Assembly (NCBI RefSeq): GCF_036226525.1
Contig: NZ_CP108487.1
Coordinates: 7,502,001 to 7,566,000, forward strand
DNA from: Kribbella sp. NBC_01245
GTDB lineage: Bacteria; Actinomycetota; Actinomycetes; Propionibacteriales; Kribbellaceae
Length of the DNA stretch: 64,000 nucleotides
Direction of reading: 5' to 3'
Position numbers and translations under genes: made by a program. The notes under the pieces are model-generated. The model made no database searches and was not told the DNA's origin. It worked only from the letters and a program-made list of their open reading frames with translations. Shown piece by piece: positions 16,346 through 23,692 of the stretch (within the stretch, counting starts at the first letter, position 1; the number at the start of each line of letters is the position of its first letter).

Positions 16346-17365
16346 TCAAGCTCCCGCCGAGACTCGACGGGCCTCGAGGCGTTCTTTGACCGGCCAGCGG
16401 ACATCGGAAACCCAGCCCATCTTCTCGAAGAACCAGATCGTCCGGGCGGACGTATCCAGCTGCCCTCTGAGTACGCCGTGGCGCGCGCAAGTCGGGTCGG
16501 AGTGGTGCAGGTTGTGCCAGGACTCGCCCTGGCTCAGGATCGCGAGCCACCAGACGTTGCCCGACCTGTCCCGGCTCTTGAACGGCCGGGTGCCGATGGC
16601 GTGACAGATCGAGTTGATCGACCAGGTGACGTGGTGCAGCAACGCGATCCGGACCAGCGAGGCCCAGAAGAACGCGGTCAGCGCGCCCTCGATCGACCAG
16701 GACCACAGCCCGCCGATGACGGCCGGCAAGAACAGGGAGACGAGCACCAGGTACGGGAACATGCGGGACACCTTGACGACGTCCTTGTCCTTCAGCAGAT
16801 CCGGCGCGTACTGCCGCTGCGGGGTCTGCTCGGGATCGAACAGCCAGCCGATATGCGCATGCAGGAGGCCCTTGGCCAGCGCGCCGAGCGACGTACCGTA
16901 TTTCCACGGGCTGTGCGGGTCGCCGTCGCGGTCCGAGAACTTGTGGTGCTTGCGGTGATCCGCCACCCAGCGCACCACCGGGCCCTCGACGGCGAGCGAA
17001 CCCGCGATGGCCAGCGCGTACTTCAGCGGGCGGTTCGGCTTGAACGACTTGTGCGTGAAGTAACGGTGGAAGCCGATCGAGATGCCGTGACCGGAGATCG
17101 TGTAGAAGACGATGGCGATCACGATGTCGCGCCAGCCGAGGAACCCACCCCACGCGACCGGCACAGCTGCCAGCACGGCGAGGAACGGGATACCGATGAA
17201 CAGCCCGAGCGCGATCTGCTCCCAAATATGCTTCTGCTCGCCACCCCGAGTACCAGTCTCAAAGCCTTCGGTTCCGGCAGCGGTCGTATCGCCGGAGGTC
17301 GTCGCGGCGGTTTTCTGGTCGGCGCGGGTGGGCGCCTCGGGGGTGCTGACGGCGGGTGGCGTCAT
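16346..17365 (-). CDS. Acyl-CoA/acyl-lipid desaturase (delta-9 type, membrane di-iron)
   Basis: A 339-residue membrane desaturase with the three histidine boxes of the family: HRYFTH (residues 100-105), HRKHH (137-141) and HNLHH near 295. These bind the di-iron centre that inserts a double bond into fatty acyl chains, adjusting membrane fluidity. The first 45 residues are a hydrophilic Thr/Ala/Gly-rich tail, followed by the first membrane helix. ATG 17365 has an AAGGG ribosome-binding site; a GTG nine codons earlier is less likely. The gene has its own promoter with a 24-bp palindrome, and a TetR gene follows. Confidence 0.9.
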   Translation of the reverse strand: MTPPAVSTPEAPTRADQKTAATTSGDTTAAGTEGFETGTRGGEQKHIWEQIALGLFIGIPFLAVLAAVPVAWGGFLGWRDIVIAIVFYTISGHGISIGFHRYFTHKSFKPNRPLKYALAIAGSLAVEGPVVRWVADHRKHHKFSDRDGDPHSPWKYGTSLGALAKGLLHAHIGWLFDPEQTPQRQYAPDLLKDKDVVKVSRMFPYLVLVSLFLPAVIGGLWSWSIEGALTAFFWASLVRIALLHHVTWSINSICHAIGTRPFKSRDRSGNVWWLAILSQGESWHNLHHSDPTCARHGVLRGQLDTSARTIWFFEKMGWVSDVRWPVKERLEARRVSAGA

Positions 17366-17406
17366 CTCGATATCCCTTGCTGAAGGGTGCACTTACCTAC
17401 GCCACC

Positions 17407-17430
17407 GTAACCTACGGTCCCGTAGGTTAC
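17407..17430. promoter_or_regulatory. Perfect palindromic operator upstream of the desaturase
   Basis: GTAACCTACGG and CCGTAGGTTAC are perfect 11-base arms around TC. The site is 42 bases upstream of the desaturase ATG and overlaps the region where its promoter should lie; TAGGTA just downstream on the minus strand is a possible -10. Size and symmetry suit a TetR dimer, and the TetR gene at 15626-16267 is the obvious candidate. A half-like copy (CCTACG) follows at 17396-17401. Confidence 0.65.
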
Positions 17431-17507
17431 GCAACCCCTCGGCGTGTTAGATCCCCTACTCATGGCAGAATCTCCGCCGACGCTTGTCCCGCGCGGACAG
17501 GCATCAG

Positions 17508-17579
17508 TCCCCCGTGGGGTAATCGGCAGCCCGCGAGACTTTGAATCTCGAAGATCTGGATCGAAACCAGGCGGGGGAG
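17508..17579 (+). tRNA. tRNA-Gln (anticodon TTG)
   Basis: A complete 72-nt cloverleaf. The acceptor arms TCCCCCG (17508-17514) and CGGGGGA (17572-17578) pair perfectly. The D-stem is GGGT/GCCC, and the anticodon stem CGAGA/TCTCG holds loop CTTTGAA (anticodon TTG, reading CAA). The T-stem is TCTGG/CCAGG with loop ATCGAAA. The discriminator is G and CCA is not encoded. A strong hairpin terminator follows 10 bases later. Confidence 0.95.
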
Positions 17580-17589
17580 CAAGCCAACA

Positions 17590-17623
17590 AAACCCCGGTT
17601 CGGAACCCTCCGAACCGGGGTTT
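17590..17623 (+). terminator. Hairpin terminator after tRNA-Gln
   Basis: A perfect 15-bp stem (arms 17590-17604 and 17609-17623, AAACCCCGGTTCGGA and its complement) with an ACCC loop. It ends in TTT but lacks a long T-run, as is common in high-GC bacteria. It directly follows the tRNA and precedes the SUFU gene. Confidence 0.85.
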
Positions 17624-17660
17624 GTCAACGGAACTGCTAACACGGCGATTGGAGTGGATC

Positions 17661-18248
17661 GTGGCTGACCTTGAGGGCGAAGCCCCAGGCTGGGATGCCA
17701 TCGAGGCCGCAGTCGCTCGGGTTGTGCCCGCCCAGCAGCCGCTGCATTGGTTAACGAACACACTGCCCGGCCAGGACGGCATCTACGGTCTAAGTGCCTA
17801 CTTGGCGGGAGGGCATTGGCTGCTTGTCACCTTCGGGCTCACCGAACTGTTCAGCAAGGAAAGCGACGACCTGCTGAACAGCGGCTGGGGATTCGAGCTG
17901 ACGCTGCGGGTGCCCGCAGCCGAGGCTGAGCCACCGGTCTGGGCGCTTCGCCTCCTTCAGCAACTCGGCGCCTACGTCTTCAGCGCAGGCCAGCCGTTCG
18001 ATCACGGACACCGAATGGATCCGGGTGGGCCGATCACTGGCGCACCTGACACCCGCCTGACCGCCCTCGCATTCGCCAACGATCCACAGTTGGCCACCGT
18101 CACCACCCCTCACGGCGCGGTGCGGTTTCTGACAGTCGTCGGGATCACTGCCGATGAACTGGTCCGGATGAAGGCGACGAGTACGGCCGAGGTGCTGACC
18201 GAACTCTCCTTCACCTCGCCGCTCCTGGTCACCGACCCGCATCGTTAG
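17661..18248 (+). CDS. Suppressor-of-fused (SUFU) domain protein
   Basis: A 195-residue protein matching the bacterial SUFU-domain pattern: APGWDAIEAAVARVVPAQ, PLHWLTNTLPG, and GWGFELTLRVP followed by PPVWALRLLQQLGAYVF. In bacteria this domain is best known as an immunity module against secreted polymorphic toxins, though many copies stand alone. No toxin gene is visible nearby, so immunity is only a possibility. The GTG at 17661 has GGAGTG upstream; a longer reading would run back through the tRNA and its terminator. It converges on the DinB gene with a 5-base gap. Confidence 0.8.
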   Translation: MADLEGEAPGWDAIEAAVARVVPAQQPLHWLTNTLPGQDGIYGLSAYLAGGHWLLVTFGLTELFSKESDDLLNSGWGFELTLRVPAAEAEPPVWALRLLQQLGAYVFSAGQPFDHGHRMDPGGPITGAPDTRLTALAFANDPQLATVTTPHGAVRFLTVVGITADELVRMKATSTAEVLTELSFTSPLLVTDPHR

Positions 18249-18253
18249 GCCGC

Positions 18254-18847
18254 TTAAAGGCGTTCCGCGCCAGAGGTCGCATCGAAGTGGTTTGCGGCTG
18301 CTTGGACTGCGTTTCTCTGGGCGCGCCGGAAGGCCGGGTCTGGGTCGACGGGGTCCGCTTCGCTGCCGGCTCGGCCGTCGGTCAGTTCGCGGATGATGTC
18401 GGCATGGCCGGCGTGCTGTGCGGTCTCGGCGACCATCCGGATCAGCAGCACCCCCAACGTTGTCTCCTGGTGGCCCTCGGCCCAGTGTGCGACGTGGCCT
18501 GGGCTGTCCAGGTTCAGCTCGGCGACGGTGAGGTCGGAGTGCGCACAGGCCTGCCGGTAGACGCCTGCGATGTAGTCACTCGATTCGTCAGGTGTGGCCC
18601 ACATGTCGATCTCGTCGTACGGGTCATCCCGGAACCAAGACGGCCGCTCGATTGGTGGGTGGCCGAACGACGCACCGAGATACGCGTACTCCAGGCCGGC
18701 CAAATGCTTGACCAGCCCGAGCAAGTTCGTACCGGTCGGAGTCGACGGACGACGCCGGTCGTACTCCGATAGGCCCTCCAGCTTGGCGAGCATCACCGCC
18801 CGACTGCCCTGCAGCACCCTCAACAGCTCGGCCTTGAGATCGACCAT
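18254..18847 (-). CDS. DinB family protein (DUF664-like)
   Basis: A 197-residue four-helix-bundle protein of the DinB superfamily. It shows LLGLVKHLAGLEYAYLG, where the first metal-ligand His lies, and a late MVAETAQHAGHADIIREL with the other two His. The three-His metal site suggests a thiol-dependent transferase or isomerase, but no substrate can be named. The ATG at 18847 has an excellent AGGAGGT Shine-Dalgarno 7 bases upstream, which decides the start over longer readings. A related gene lies at 28921-29466. Confidence 0.85.
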   Translation of the reverse strand: MVDLKAELLRVLQGSRAVMLAKLEGLSEYDRRRPSTPTGTNLLGLVKHLAGLEYAYLGASFGHPPIERPSWFRDDPYDEIDMWATPDESSDYIAGVYRQACAHSDLTVAELNLDSPGHVAHWAEGHQETTLGVLLIRMVAETAQHAGHADIIRELTDGRAGSEADPVDPDPAFRRAQRNAVQAAANHFDATSGAERL

Positions 18848-19013
18848 CACCCGCACCTCCTGCCCGGACCCTACCGAACGGGTCTCGCCAGCAAACGGGC
18901 GTGGATCTGGCTGTCGGCCGGACGTCCACGCAGCTCGTGCCATCGGGTACGGCCCTCCGCGCTGGCTAGTCTGCTCGCGGATATGCCAGTACGAGATCTG
19001 CGGGGGTTAACGC

Positions 19014-19646
19014 ATGGGTGCGGCACGTGAGCTACCGGTCGAGATCGAGTTGCGCCGGTCCGGCTTCGCGGACTGGCACACCAGCGGTTCCGGCGATGGA
19101 ACCGAGCTCCTCCTTCTGCCGCTCATGGTCTTGGTCAACTGGATGACCAACCTGCTGCTCTGGCGCGGCGGCTGGACCCTGCACGTCATCGTCCGCGGCG
19201 CCGGCCTCGGCCGCAGCCACCGCAAGGTCCGCTACCGCACCAAAGCCGCCGCTCAGGCCGACATCGACAACCAACGCCGGCTTGCGATCGCCCGCCAGCA
19301 GTCCGCTGACTCGAAGCCTGGGGTGGTGGAAGCAGAGCCGCAGAGGTTGACCGATCGCTGGCCGGTTCTTGCTAACCAGTTGCGTGCCGCGCTCATCGCC
19401 GACGACGAGCGCGAGCTGGTCGGCCAGGTGGACGAGCTGCGGGTCGTCGAGCTGTGCGACTGCGGTGACGACTTCTGCCAGAGCTTCTACACGCAGCCAC
19501 CGCCAAGGGGTTCCTATCCGTACGACGAGAACCGCGCGCGCAACGTGGCTTTGCGCGAGCCGGGATGGGACGGCTATCTGTTACTCGACGTCGTTGATGA
19601 GCAGATCGCGTTCGTCGAGGTGATCGGCCGCCCATCCCTCGATTGA
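19014..19646 (+). CDS. Hypothetical protein with CDCGDDFC motif
   Basis: A 210-residue protein I cannot assign. One hydrophobic segment (LLLLPLMVLVNWMTNLLLW, residues 33-51) may be a membrane helix or a buried strand. The C-terminal half carries a striking cluster VVELCDCGDDFCQSFYT and ends in strands LLLDVVDEQIAFVEVIGRP. That pattern recurs in uncharacterised actinobacterial proteins as I recall. The three Cys could bind a metal. The ATG at 19014 begins with GAARELPVEIELR; no strong ribosome-binding site is visible. It lies in the accessory stretch after tRNA-Gln. Confidence 0.75.
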   Translation: MGAARELPVEIELRRSGFADWHTSGSGDGTELLLLPLMVLVNWMTNLLLWRGGWTLHVIVRGAGLGRSHRKVRYRTKAAAQADIDNQRRLAIARQQSADSKPGVVEAEPQRLTDRWPVLANQLRAALIADDERELVGQVDELRVVELCDCGDDFCQSFYTQPPPRGSYPYDENRARNVALREPGWDGYLLLDVVDEQIAFVEVIGRPSLD

Positions 19647-19775
19647 CCGGACCTTCCTCTTTGCGTCGATCTGGTCGCCAGGCAGAAGCCAACTGCCGAC
19701 TTCGTACGGCGGTCCGGACGGCGAGCGGCCTTGGTAGGGGAGAATGCTGGCGGTGCCGATTGGAGGGAGCGCGTG

Positions 19776-20390
19776 ATGGATGGTGGTCCCGAGGTGGATC
19801 GGCAGGGTGATCGGGCGAAGGTGCTGGCGGATCTGGGGTTCAGCATCGGGTTGGCCGTGGCCGCGCTGATCCTGGTGATGTCGCCGTTGGTGTTCGAGTG
19901 GGGTTTGACCGCGCGGACCATCTCGTTCGTACTCGCGCTCCTGGTTGCGGCATTCGGCGTCTTCGGGTTGCTGAACGATCTCGGCCGCCTGGCGGGACGG
20001 CCGTCGCTCGTCGAGTTCGCGACCGCCGCCGGGCTGGTCACGGTGGGACTGATCCCAGTGGTGATTCGCAACGGCTACGGGATCAAGGGGATACCTGGTG
20101 GTCTCTTGATCGCTGTGGCGCTGGCGATCATTCTCTTCGCGGTCACGGTTGCCGGCACCGGCCTCGGCAAACTCGCCGCCGAACGAGCCCACGCCCCGGC
20201 ACACCGAGCCACCCGAACACCGACCTCACCCACGACATCACCCTCGAAACCGACATCGAGGCCGGGATCTCCAACCCCGCAGAGCGAATCCCGGCCGCTG
20301 AGCCGCGACACGAAGGTGACCATCTTCGTCACGTTGTTCGTCGGCGTCCTCACCGCCGTCGCGACCCTGGTCGCACCCCTCCTCGAATGA
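19776..20390 (+). CDS. Hypothetical integral membrane protein
   Basis: A 204-residue protein with about five hydrophobic helices: four in residues 15-125 and one at the C-terminus (VTIFVTLFVGVLTAVATLVAP). Between them is a Pro/Thr/Ser-rich cytosolic or external linker (residues 135-175). No known domain. ATG 19776 follows a GGAGGGAG ribosome-binding site; the GTG one codon earlier is equally possible. Its stop overlaps the next gene's ATG (ATGA), so the two proteins are probably made together and may interact. Confidence 0.75.
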   Translation: MDGGPEVDRQGDRAKVLADLGFSIGLAVAALILVMSPLVFEWGLTARTISFVLALLVAAFGVFGLLNDLGRLAGRPSLVEFATAAGLVTVGLIPVVIRNGYGIKGIPGGLLIAVALAIILFAVTVAGTGLGKLAAERAHAPAHRATRTPTSPTTSPSKPTSRPGSPTPQSESRPLSRDTKVTIFVTLFVGVLTAVATLVAPLLE

Positions 20391-20695
20391 CCAACGACGA
20401 TGAGCTATACCCGTCGCCGATCAGAGACGGCGTGTACGTCGACCAGGCGGGCGTCCGCTGGCATCGCCGAGGTGGCGAGCTGAAGCGCGTTCGCATCCGG
20501 CGGCTCTTCGCCGACGACCAGACCCACGTCGTACACGTCTATTTGGATCGGATCCGCGACGTCGCACCCGCCGAGCGGCAAGAGTTGCTGGACCACATAC
20601 GAGCCTTGGCGGACGACGAGTACAGCGACTTCCACTTCGCCGAATTCAAGGATGACGACCGACGCGCAATGCTCATCGTCGAAGAAGACTGCTGA
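20387..20695 (+). CDS. Small acidic hypothetical protein coupled to the membrane protein
   Basis: A 102-residue soluble protein beginning MTNDDELYPSPIRDG and ending RRAMLIVEEDC. Mixed beta strands (GVYVDQAGVRWHRRGGELKR, then THVVHVYLD) are followed by a helix RQELLDHIRALADDEY. I do not recognise the fold. The ATG overlaps the stop of the upstream membrane protein by four bases, which fixes the start; a longer reading in this frame runs through the upstream gene and is a shadow. Confidence 0.7.
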   Translation: MTNDDELYPSPIRDGVYVDQAGVRWHRRGGELKRVRIRRLFADDQTHVVHVYLDRIRDVAPAERQELLDHIRALADDEYSDFHFAEFKDDDRRAMLIVEEDC

Positions 20696-20800
20696 TCAGT
20701 CTGACGGGAATACGCGAAGGACGTGCCCGTCAGGATCCACAACGCGAAACTCGAAGCTGCCGAAACCACCGATCCGGCCAAGGGCGAGGCGCAAGCGTGT
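20696..20800 (-). pseudogene. Remnant of a VOC-family gene (C-terminal end only)
   Basis: In one minus-strand frame the DNA reads GGFGSFEFRVVDPDGHVLRVF, then PSD and a TGA at 20696-20698. That is the classic final strand pair of a glyoxalase/bleomycin-resistance protein. Upstream the frame runs into unrelated Arg/Gly-rich sequence with no start codon and no N-terminal VOC module. I interpret it as a decayed fragment. Confidence 0.5.
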
Positions 20801-20895
20801 CCGCAGGCCGGCCCAAAACCCACCGGGCCGTCGGCCTCCGCACGTACGCGCCCACCCACGGAATGACTGCAGAGCCCGATTTCCGCTTGGACGGG

Positions 20896-23622
20896 TTAGC
20901 GGGCGGGGGAGCGGGGGCCTCGGGTTTGGGCGCGGAGGAGGGCGATGTCGGCGCCGCGCAATGCGTCGTCGGCATCCTTGAACTGCTGAATGCCCGGCAA
21001 CACGCCAACGGCGATGCCGAAAGACGTCACCTGCGCGAGCAGTTCGTCGACCCGGGCTGGATCCGCGGCCACATCGTCAAGCAGTACGGCGAATTCGTCC
21101 TGCCGAAGGCGGGCCGCCGAATCGCCTTCGCGTAACGCGAGCCGCAACCGCCGTACGATCTCCTGCCGCAGCTCACCCTCGGCGAAGGCCGACCCCGCCC
21201 CTGACGCCGACCACGAGCCCGACCCCGATGCCGACTCCGAGCCCGGCGCCGGCGCTGATGTAGACGGTTCGAGGATGCGCAAAAGGACCACAGCGCAGTC
21301 GTAGTCCCGCCCACGACGAGTGCGTTTGATGGCAGCGCTCAGCCGGTCAAGGAAAAGCATCCGGCTGACCAACCCGGTCTCAGGATCACGCAAGACGTGG
21401 CGACGCAACGCGAGCTCCTGCTCCTTGCGCTCAGTCATATCGACAAGCGCCCCCACCAACCGAGCCGGACACCCAGCATCGTCCAGAACAGTCACAGCCC
21501 GACACATCATCCACCGATAATCCCCAGACGACGTCCGCACCCGATGCTCGATCTCAAGCGGCGTCCGAGCCCCTCCCAACTGCGCCGCGATCGACGCAGA
21601 CAAGTCCAACCGATCATCAGGATGAACCCGATCGAGCCACTCCGACGGCGACGAGCCGATCTCATGCTCGCCATACCCCAACGTCTGCTTCCACCTCGGC
21701 GAGTAATACACAGTCCCCGCCGACACATCCCAATCCCAAGTACCATCCTGAGCCGCCATCGACGCCAAGGCGTACCGCTCCTCGCTCGCACGAATGGTGT
21801 CGGCAAGCGCCCGCTCCCGCCCAGCCGCCTCCTCCAGCGCCTGACGCTGGTCGCGCAACGACGCCATCAACCGTTCCTGGTCCAGCGCAACGGCCAGCAA
21901 CGCCGCCCAATGGTTGTACTTATCCCGCCCACTCGTCATCCGCGTATCCACGTTGCCGTCGATCGCCAGCAACCCCCAATCGCTGCCGCCGAACGTCACC
22001 GGCAAGACCAACGTGAGCTGACTGCTACCCACCATCCCGACCCGAGTCAGCGCGGCAGGCGGGAATTGGCTAGCCGGCGTACGCACTCCAACCAGCCGCG
22101 ACAGCGCCCCGGAGTTGTCGCCGACCCCAACGATCTCCACCTCCCGATCACCCGGCGTATGCCCGACCCACAACCCGAGGCAAGCGGCGCCGCGTCCGGC
22201 CCGAGGCAACCAGGTCAACGCGCGCGGACTCGGGCCGTTGCCACGCAGCAGATCCATGTCGACCTCGTACTGATCGGCGATGGTCCGTTCCAGGTAACCG
22301 CTGCGCGCGAGCATCGGACGCGTACAGCCTTTCGTCAACGCCAGCAGGATTTCCGTGCTGACGCAATAAAGCGCGGGCAGGCGGTCGGACCCGGCCGGCA
22401 GCGTCGCAGCCAGCTCCCGCTCGAGTTCGCGAATGACGGAGACGAGTTGTTCCAGCGCCTCCGGATGCGGCCGCCTAGCCGTGGTCAGCTCGGCCAGCCG
22501 GCCCAGCGACGTCCCAGCAGGCAGCGAACCACGCTCGACCGCGGCCGTCATCGGATCAAGAACGGCATGCAGCCAACGTGCGCGAGCCTCGTCATCGCCC
22601 GTCCGATGGGCATCGGTGACCAGCGACGGCGCGCCGAACCCGGTGTCGGCCAACCGCCGCAACCGCGCCCGCGCCGGCGTCGCATGCGACGAGGATGAGG
22701 ACGACGACGAGGACGAGGACGGCGGACCCGAGTCGAGCCCAGCCGACTCGCCACACCCGCAGGACTCCCGGATCACGAGGGTCGAAGGAGCACGATGTAC
22801 GCCGCTCGCCACCGTCACTCCGCGCAGACGAGCGAGCAGCAGATCCACGGCCAGCCGGCCCACCCGGTCGTTATGCGGATCGACCGTCGAGAGCCGCGGC
22901 AACAGCCGAGCACCGCTATCGGTGTGGTCGAACCCGATGACGGCCTGATCCCGCGGCAGCACCAACCCGCCGATCCGCAACGCCCGCAGGAAGCCGATCG
23001 CGTTCCGATCCGTCGCGGCGATGGTCGCAGTGGTCGGCACACCGGCGGCGAGGAATCGCGCGGCGGCGTCAGCGCCCGCCTGCTCATGGTTGTCGGCCGT
23101 CTCGTGGAACCAGTCCTGCTCGATCCCATGATCCGCGAGCGTCGAGAGGTACGCCTCGTACCGCTCCCGAATATCCCGCTGCGACGGATTACCAACAAAC
23201 CCGATCCGCGTATGCCCGTGATCGAGCAAATGCCGCACCGCCGCCCGCACCCCGCCCGCGTTGTCCGGCACCACCACGGGCGCCGGCAGGCTGGTCTCGT
23301 CCTCGCTGATCATCACGACCGGCCGGCCCCACTCCTGGACGGACGCCAGCCGGTCGTGTCGTACGGCCTTGGCGATGATGATGAGCCCGTCCACCGCGCC
23401 AAGCGCCACCGGAACCTCGAGCAACGGTTCGTCGGGATAGCGCTCGCGATCGAGGCCGGCGGGATAGGTCTGTACGGCGACCACCCGGTGGCCGGCGTTG
23501 CGTGCGGCGCGGGTGATCCCACCGATCAGCGCGCCGAAGTAGAACCCACCGACGACCGGCGAGAGCACCCCGATCGTGCGCCGGGTGCTCGCAGCCGTTG
23601 GACCGCGTCGGATCGTGTCCAT
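20896..23622 (-). CDS. LacI-type sensor + PAS + degenerate GGDEF hybrid protein
   Basis: A 908-residue cytosolic protein. Residues 15-285 form a LacI/periplasmic-binding-like sugar sensor (RRTIGVLSPVVGGFYFGAL, later GFVGNPSQRDI and DQAVIGFDHT), but the DNA-binding helix-turn-helix that normally precedes it is absent. An 11-serine linker (302-312) follows, then a GAF-like region (about 380-590) and a PAS domain (about 611-735, DGTWDWDVSAGTVYYSPRW). The last part is a GGDEF-like domain (744-900) whose signature reads RQDEF and whose nucleotide/metal segment is replaced by a Gly/Ser-rich stretch, so it should not make c-di-GMP. ATG 23622 has a GAGGTG ribosome-binding site. Divergent to the LacI repressor of the cellulase locus. 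Confidence 0.82.
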   Translation of the reverse strand: MDTIRRGPTAASTRRTIGVLSPVVGGFYFGALIGGITRAARNAGHRVVAVQTYPAGLDRERYPDEPLLEVPVALGAVDGLIIIAKAVRHDRLASVQEWGRPVVMISEDETSLPAPVVVPDNAGGVRAAVRHLLDHGHTRIGFVGNPSQRDIRERYEAYLSTLADHGIEQDWFHETADNHEQAGADAAARFLAAGVPTTATIAATDRNAIGFLRALRIGGLVLPRDQAVIGFDHTDSGARLLPRLSTVDPHNDRVGRLAVDLLLARLRGVTVASGVHRAPSTLVIRESCGCGESAGLDSGPPSSSSSSSSSSSHATPARARLRRLADTGFGAPSLVTDAHRTGDDEARARWLHAVLDPMTAAVERGSLPAGTSLGRLAELTTARRPHPEALEQLVSVIRELERELAATLPAGSDRLPALYCVSTEILLALTKGCTRPMLARSGYLERTIADQYEVDMDLLRGNGPSPRALTWLPRAGRGAACLGLWVGHTPGDREVEIVGVGDNSGALSRLVGVRTPASQFPPAALTRVGMVGSSQLTLVLPVTFGGSDWGLLAIDGNVDTRMTSGRDKYNHWAALLAVALDQERLMASLRDQRQALEEAAGRERALADTIRASEERYALASMAAQDGTWDWDVSAGTVYYSPRWKQTLGYGEHEIGSSPSEWLDRVHPDDRLDLSASIAAQLGGARTPLEIEHRVRTSSGDYRWMMCRAVTVLDDAGCPARLVGALVDMTERKEQELALRRHVLRDPETGLVSRMLFLDRLSAAIKRTRRGRDYDCAVVLLRILEPSTSAPAPGSESASGSGSWSASGAGSAFAEGELRQEIVRRLRLALREGDSAARLRQDEFAVLLDDVAADPARVDELLAQVTSFGIAVGVLPGIQQFKDADDALRGADIALLRAQTRGPRSPAR

Positions 23623-23656
23623 GCCCCACCTCGTCATATCGCCGGAGCCGAGCCGA

Positions 23657-23670
23657 TGCGCTTTCGCGCA
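23657..23670. promoter_or_regulatory. Palindrome between the divergent sensor and LacI genes
   Basis: TGCGC-TTTC-GCGCA lies in the 70-base gap between the two divergent start codons. It could be an autoregulatory operator for the LacI protein or a shared site for both genes. Arms are only 5 bases, so the support is modest. Confidence 0.3.
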
Positions 23671-23692
23671 CCGGGCGACACACTAGGTAATT

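Noticed and set aside
17508..17579. Integration site (attL/attR) at tRNA-Gln
   Set aside because: No second copy of the tRNA 3' end and no integrase gene is visible in the window.
17541..17660. Longer start for the SUFU gene
   Set aside because: It would run through the tRNA-Gln gene and its terminator; GTG 17661 has a ribosome-binding site.
19898..20386. Plus frame leading into the small acidic protein
   Set aside because: It lies out of frame inside the membrane protein gene; the ATGA overlap at 20387 marks the real start.
22669..22720. Simple-sequence slippage tract encoding the serine run
   Set aside because: The 11 Ser codons are a mixture of TCC, TCG and TCA, so this is a protein linker rather than a phase-variable DNA repeat.
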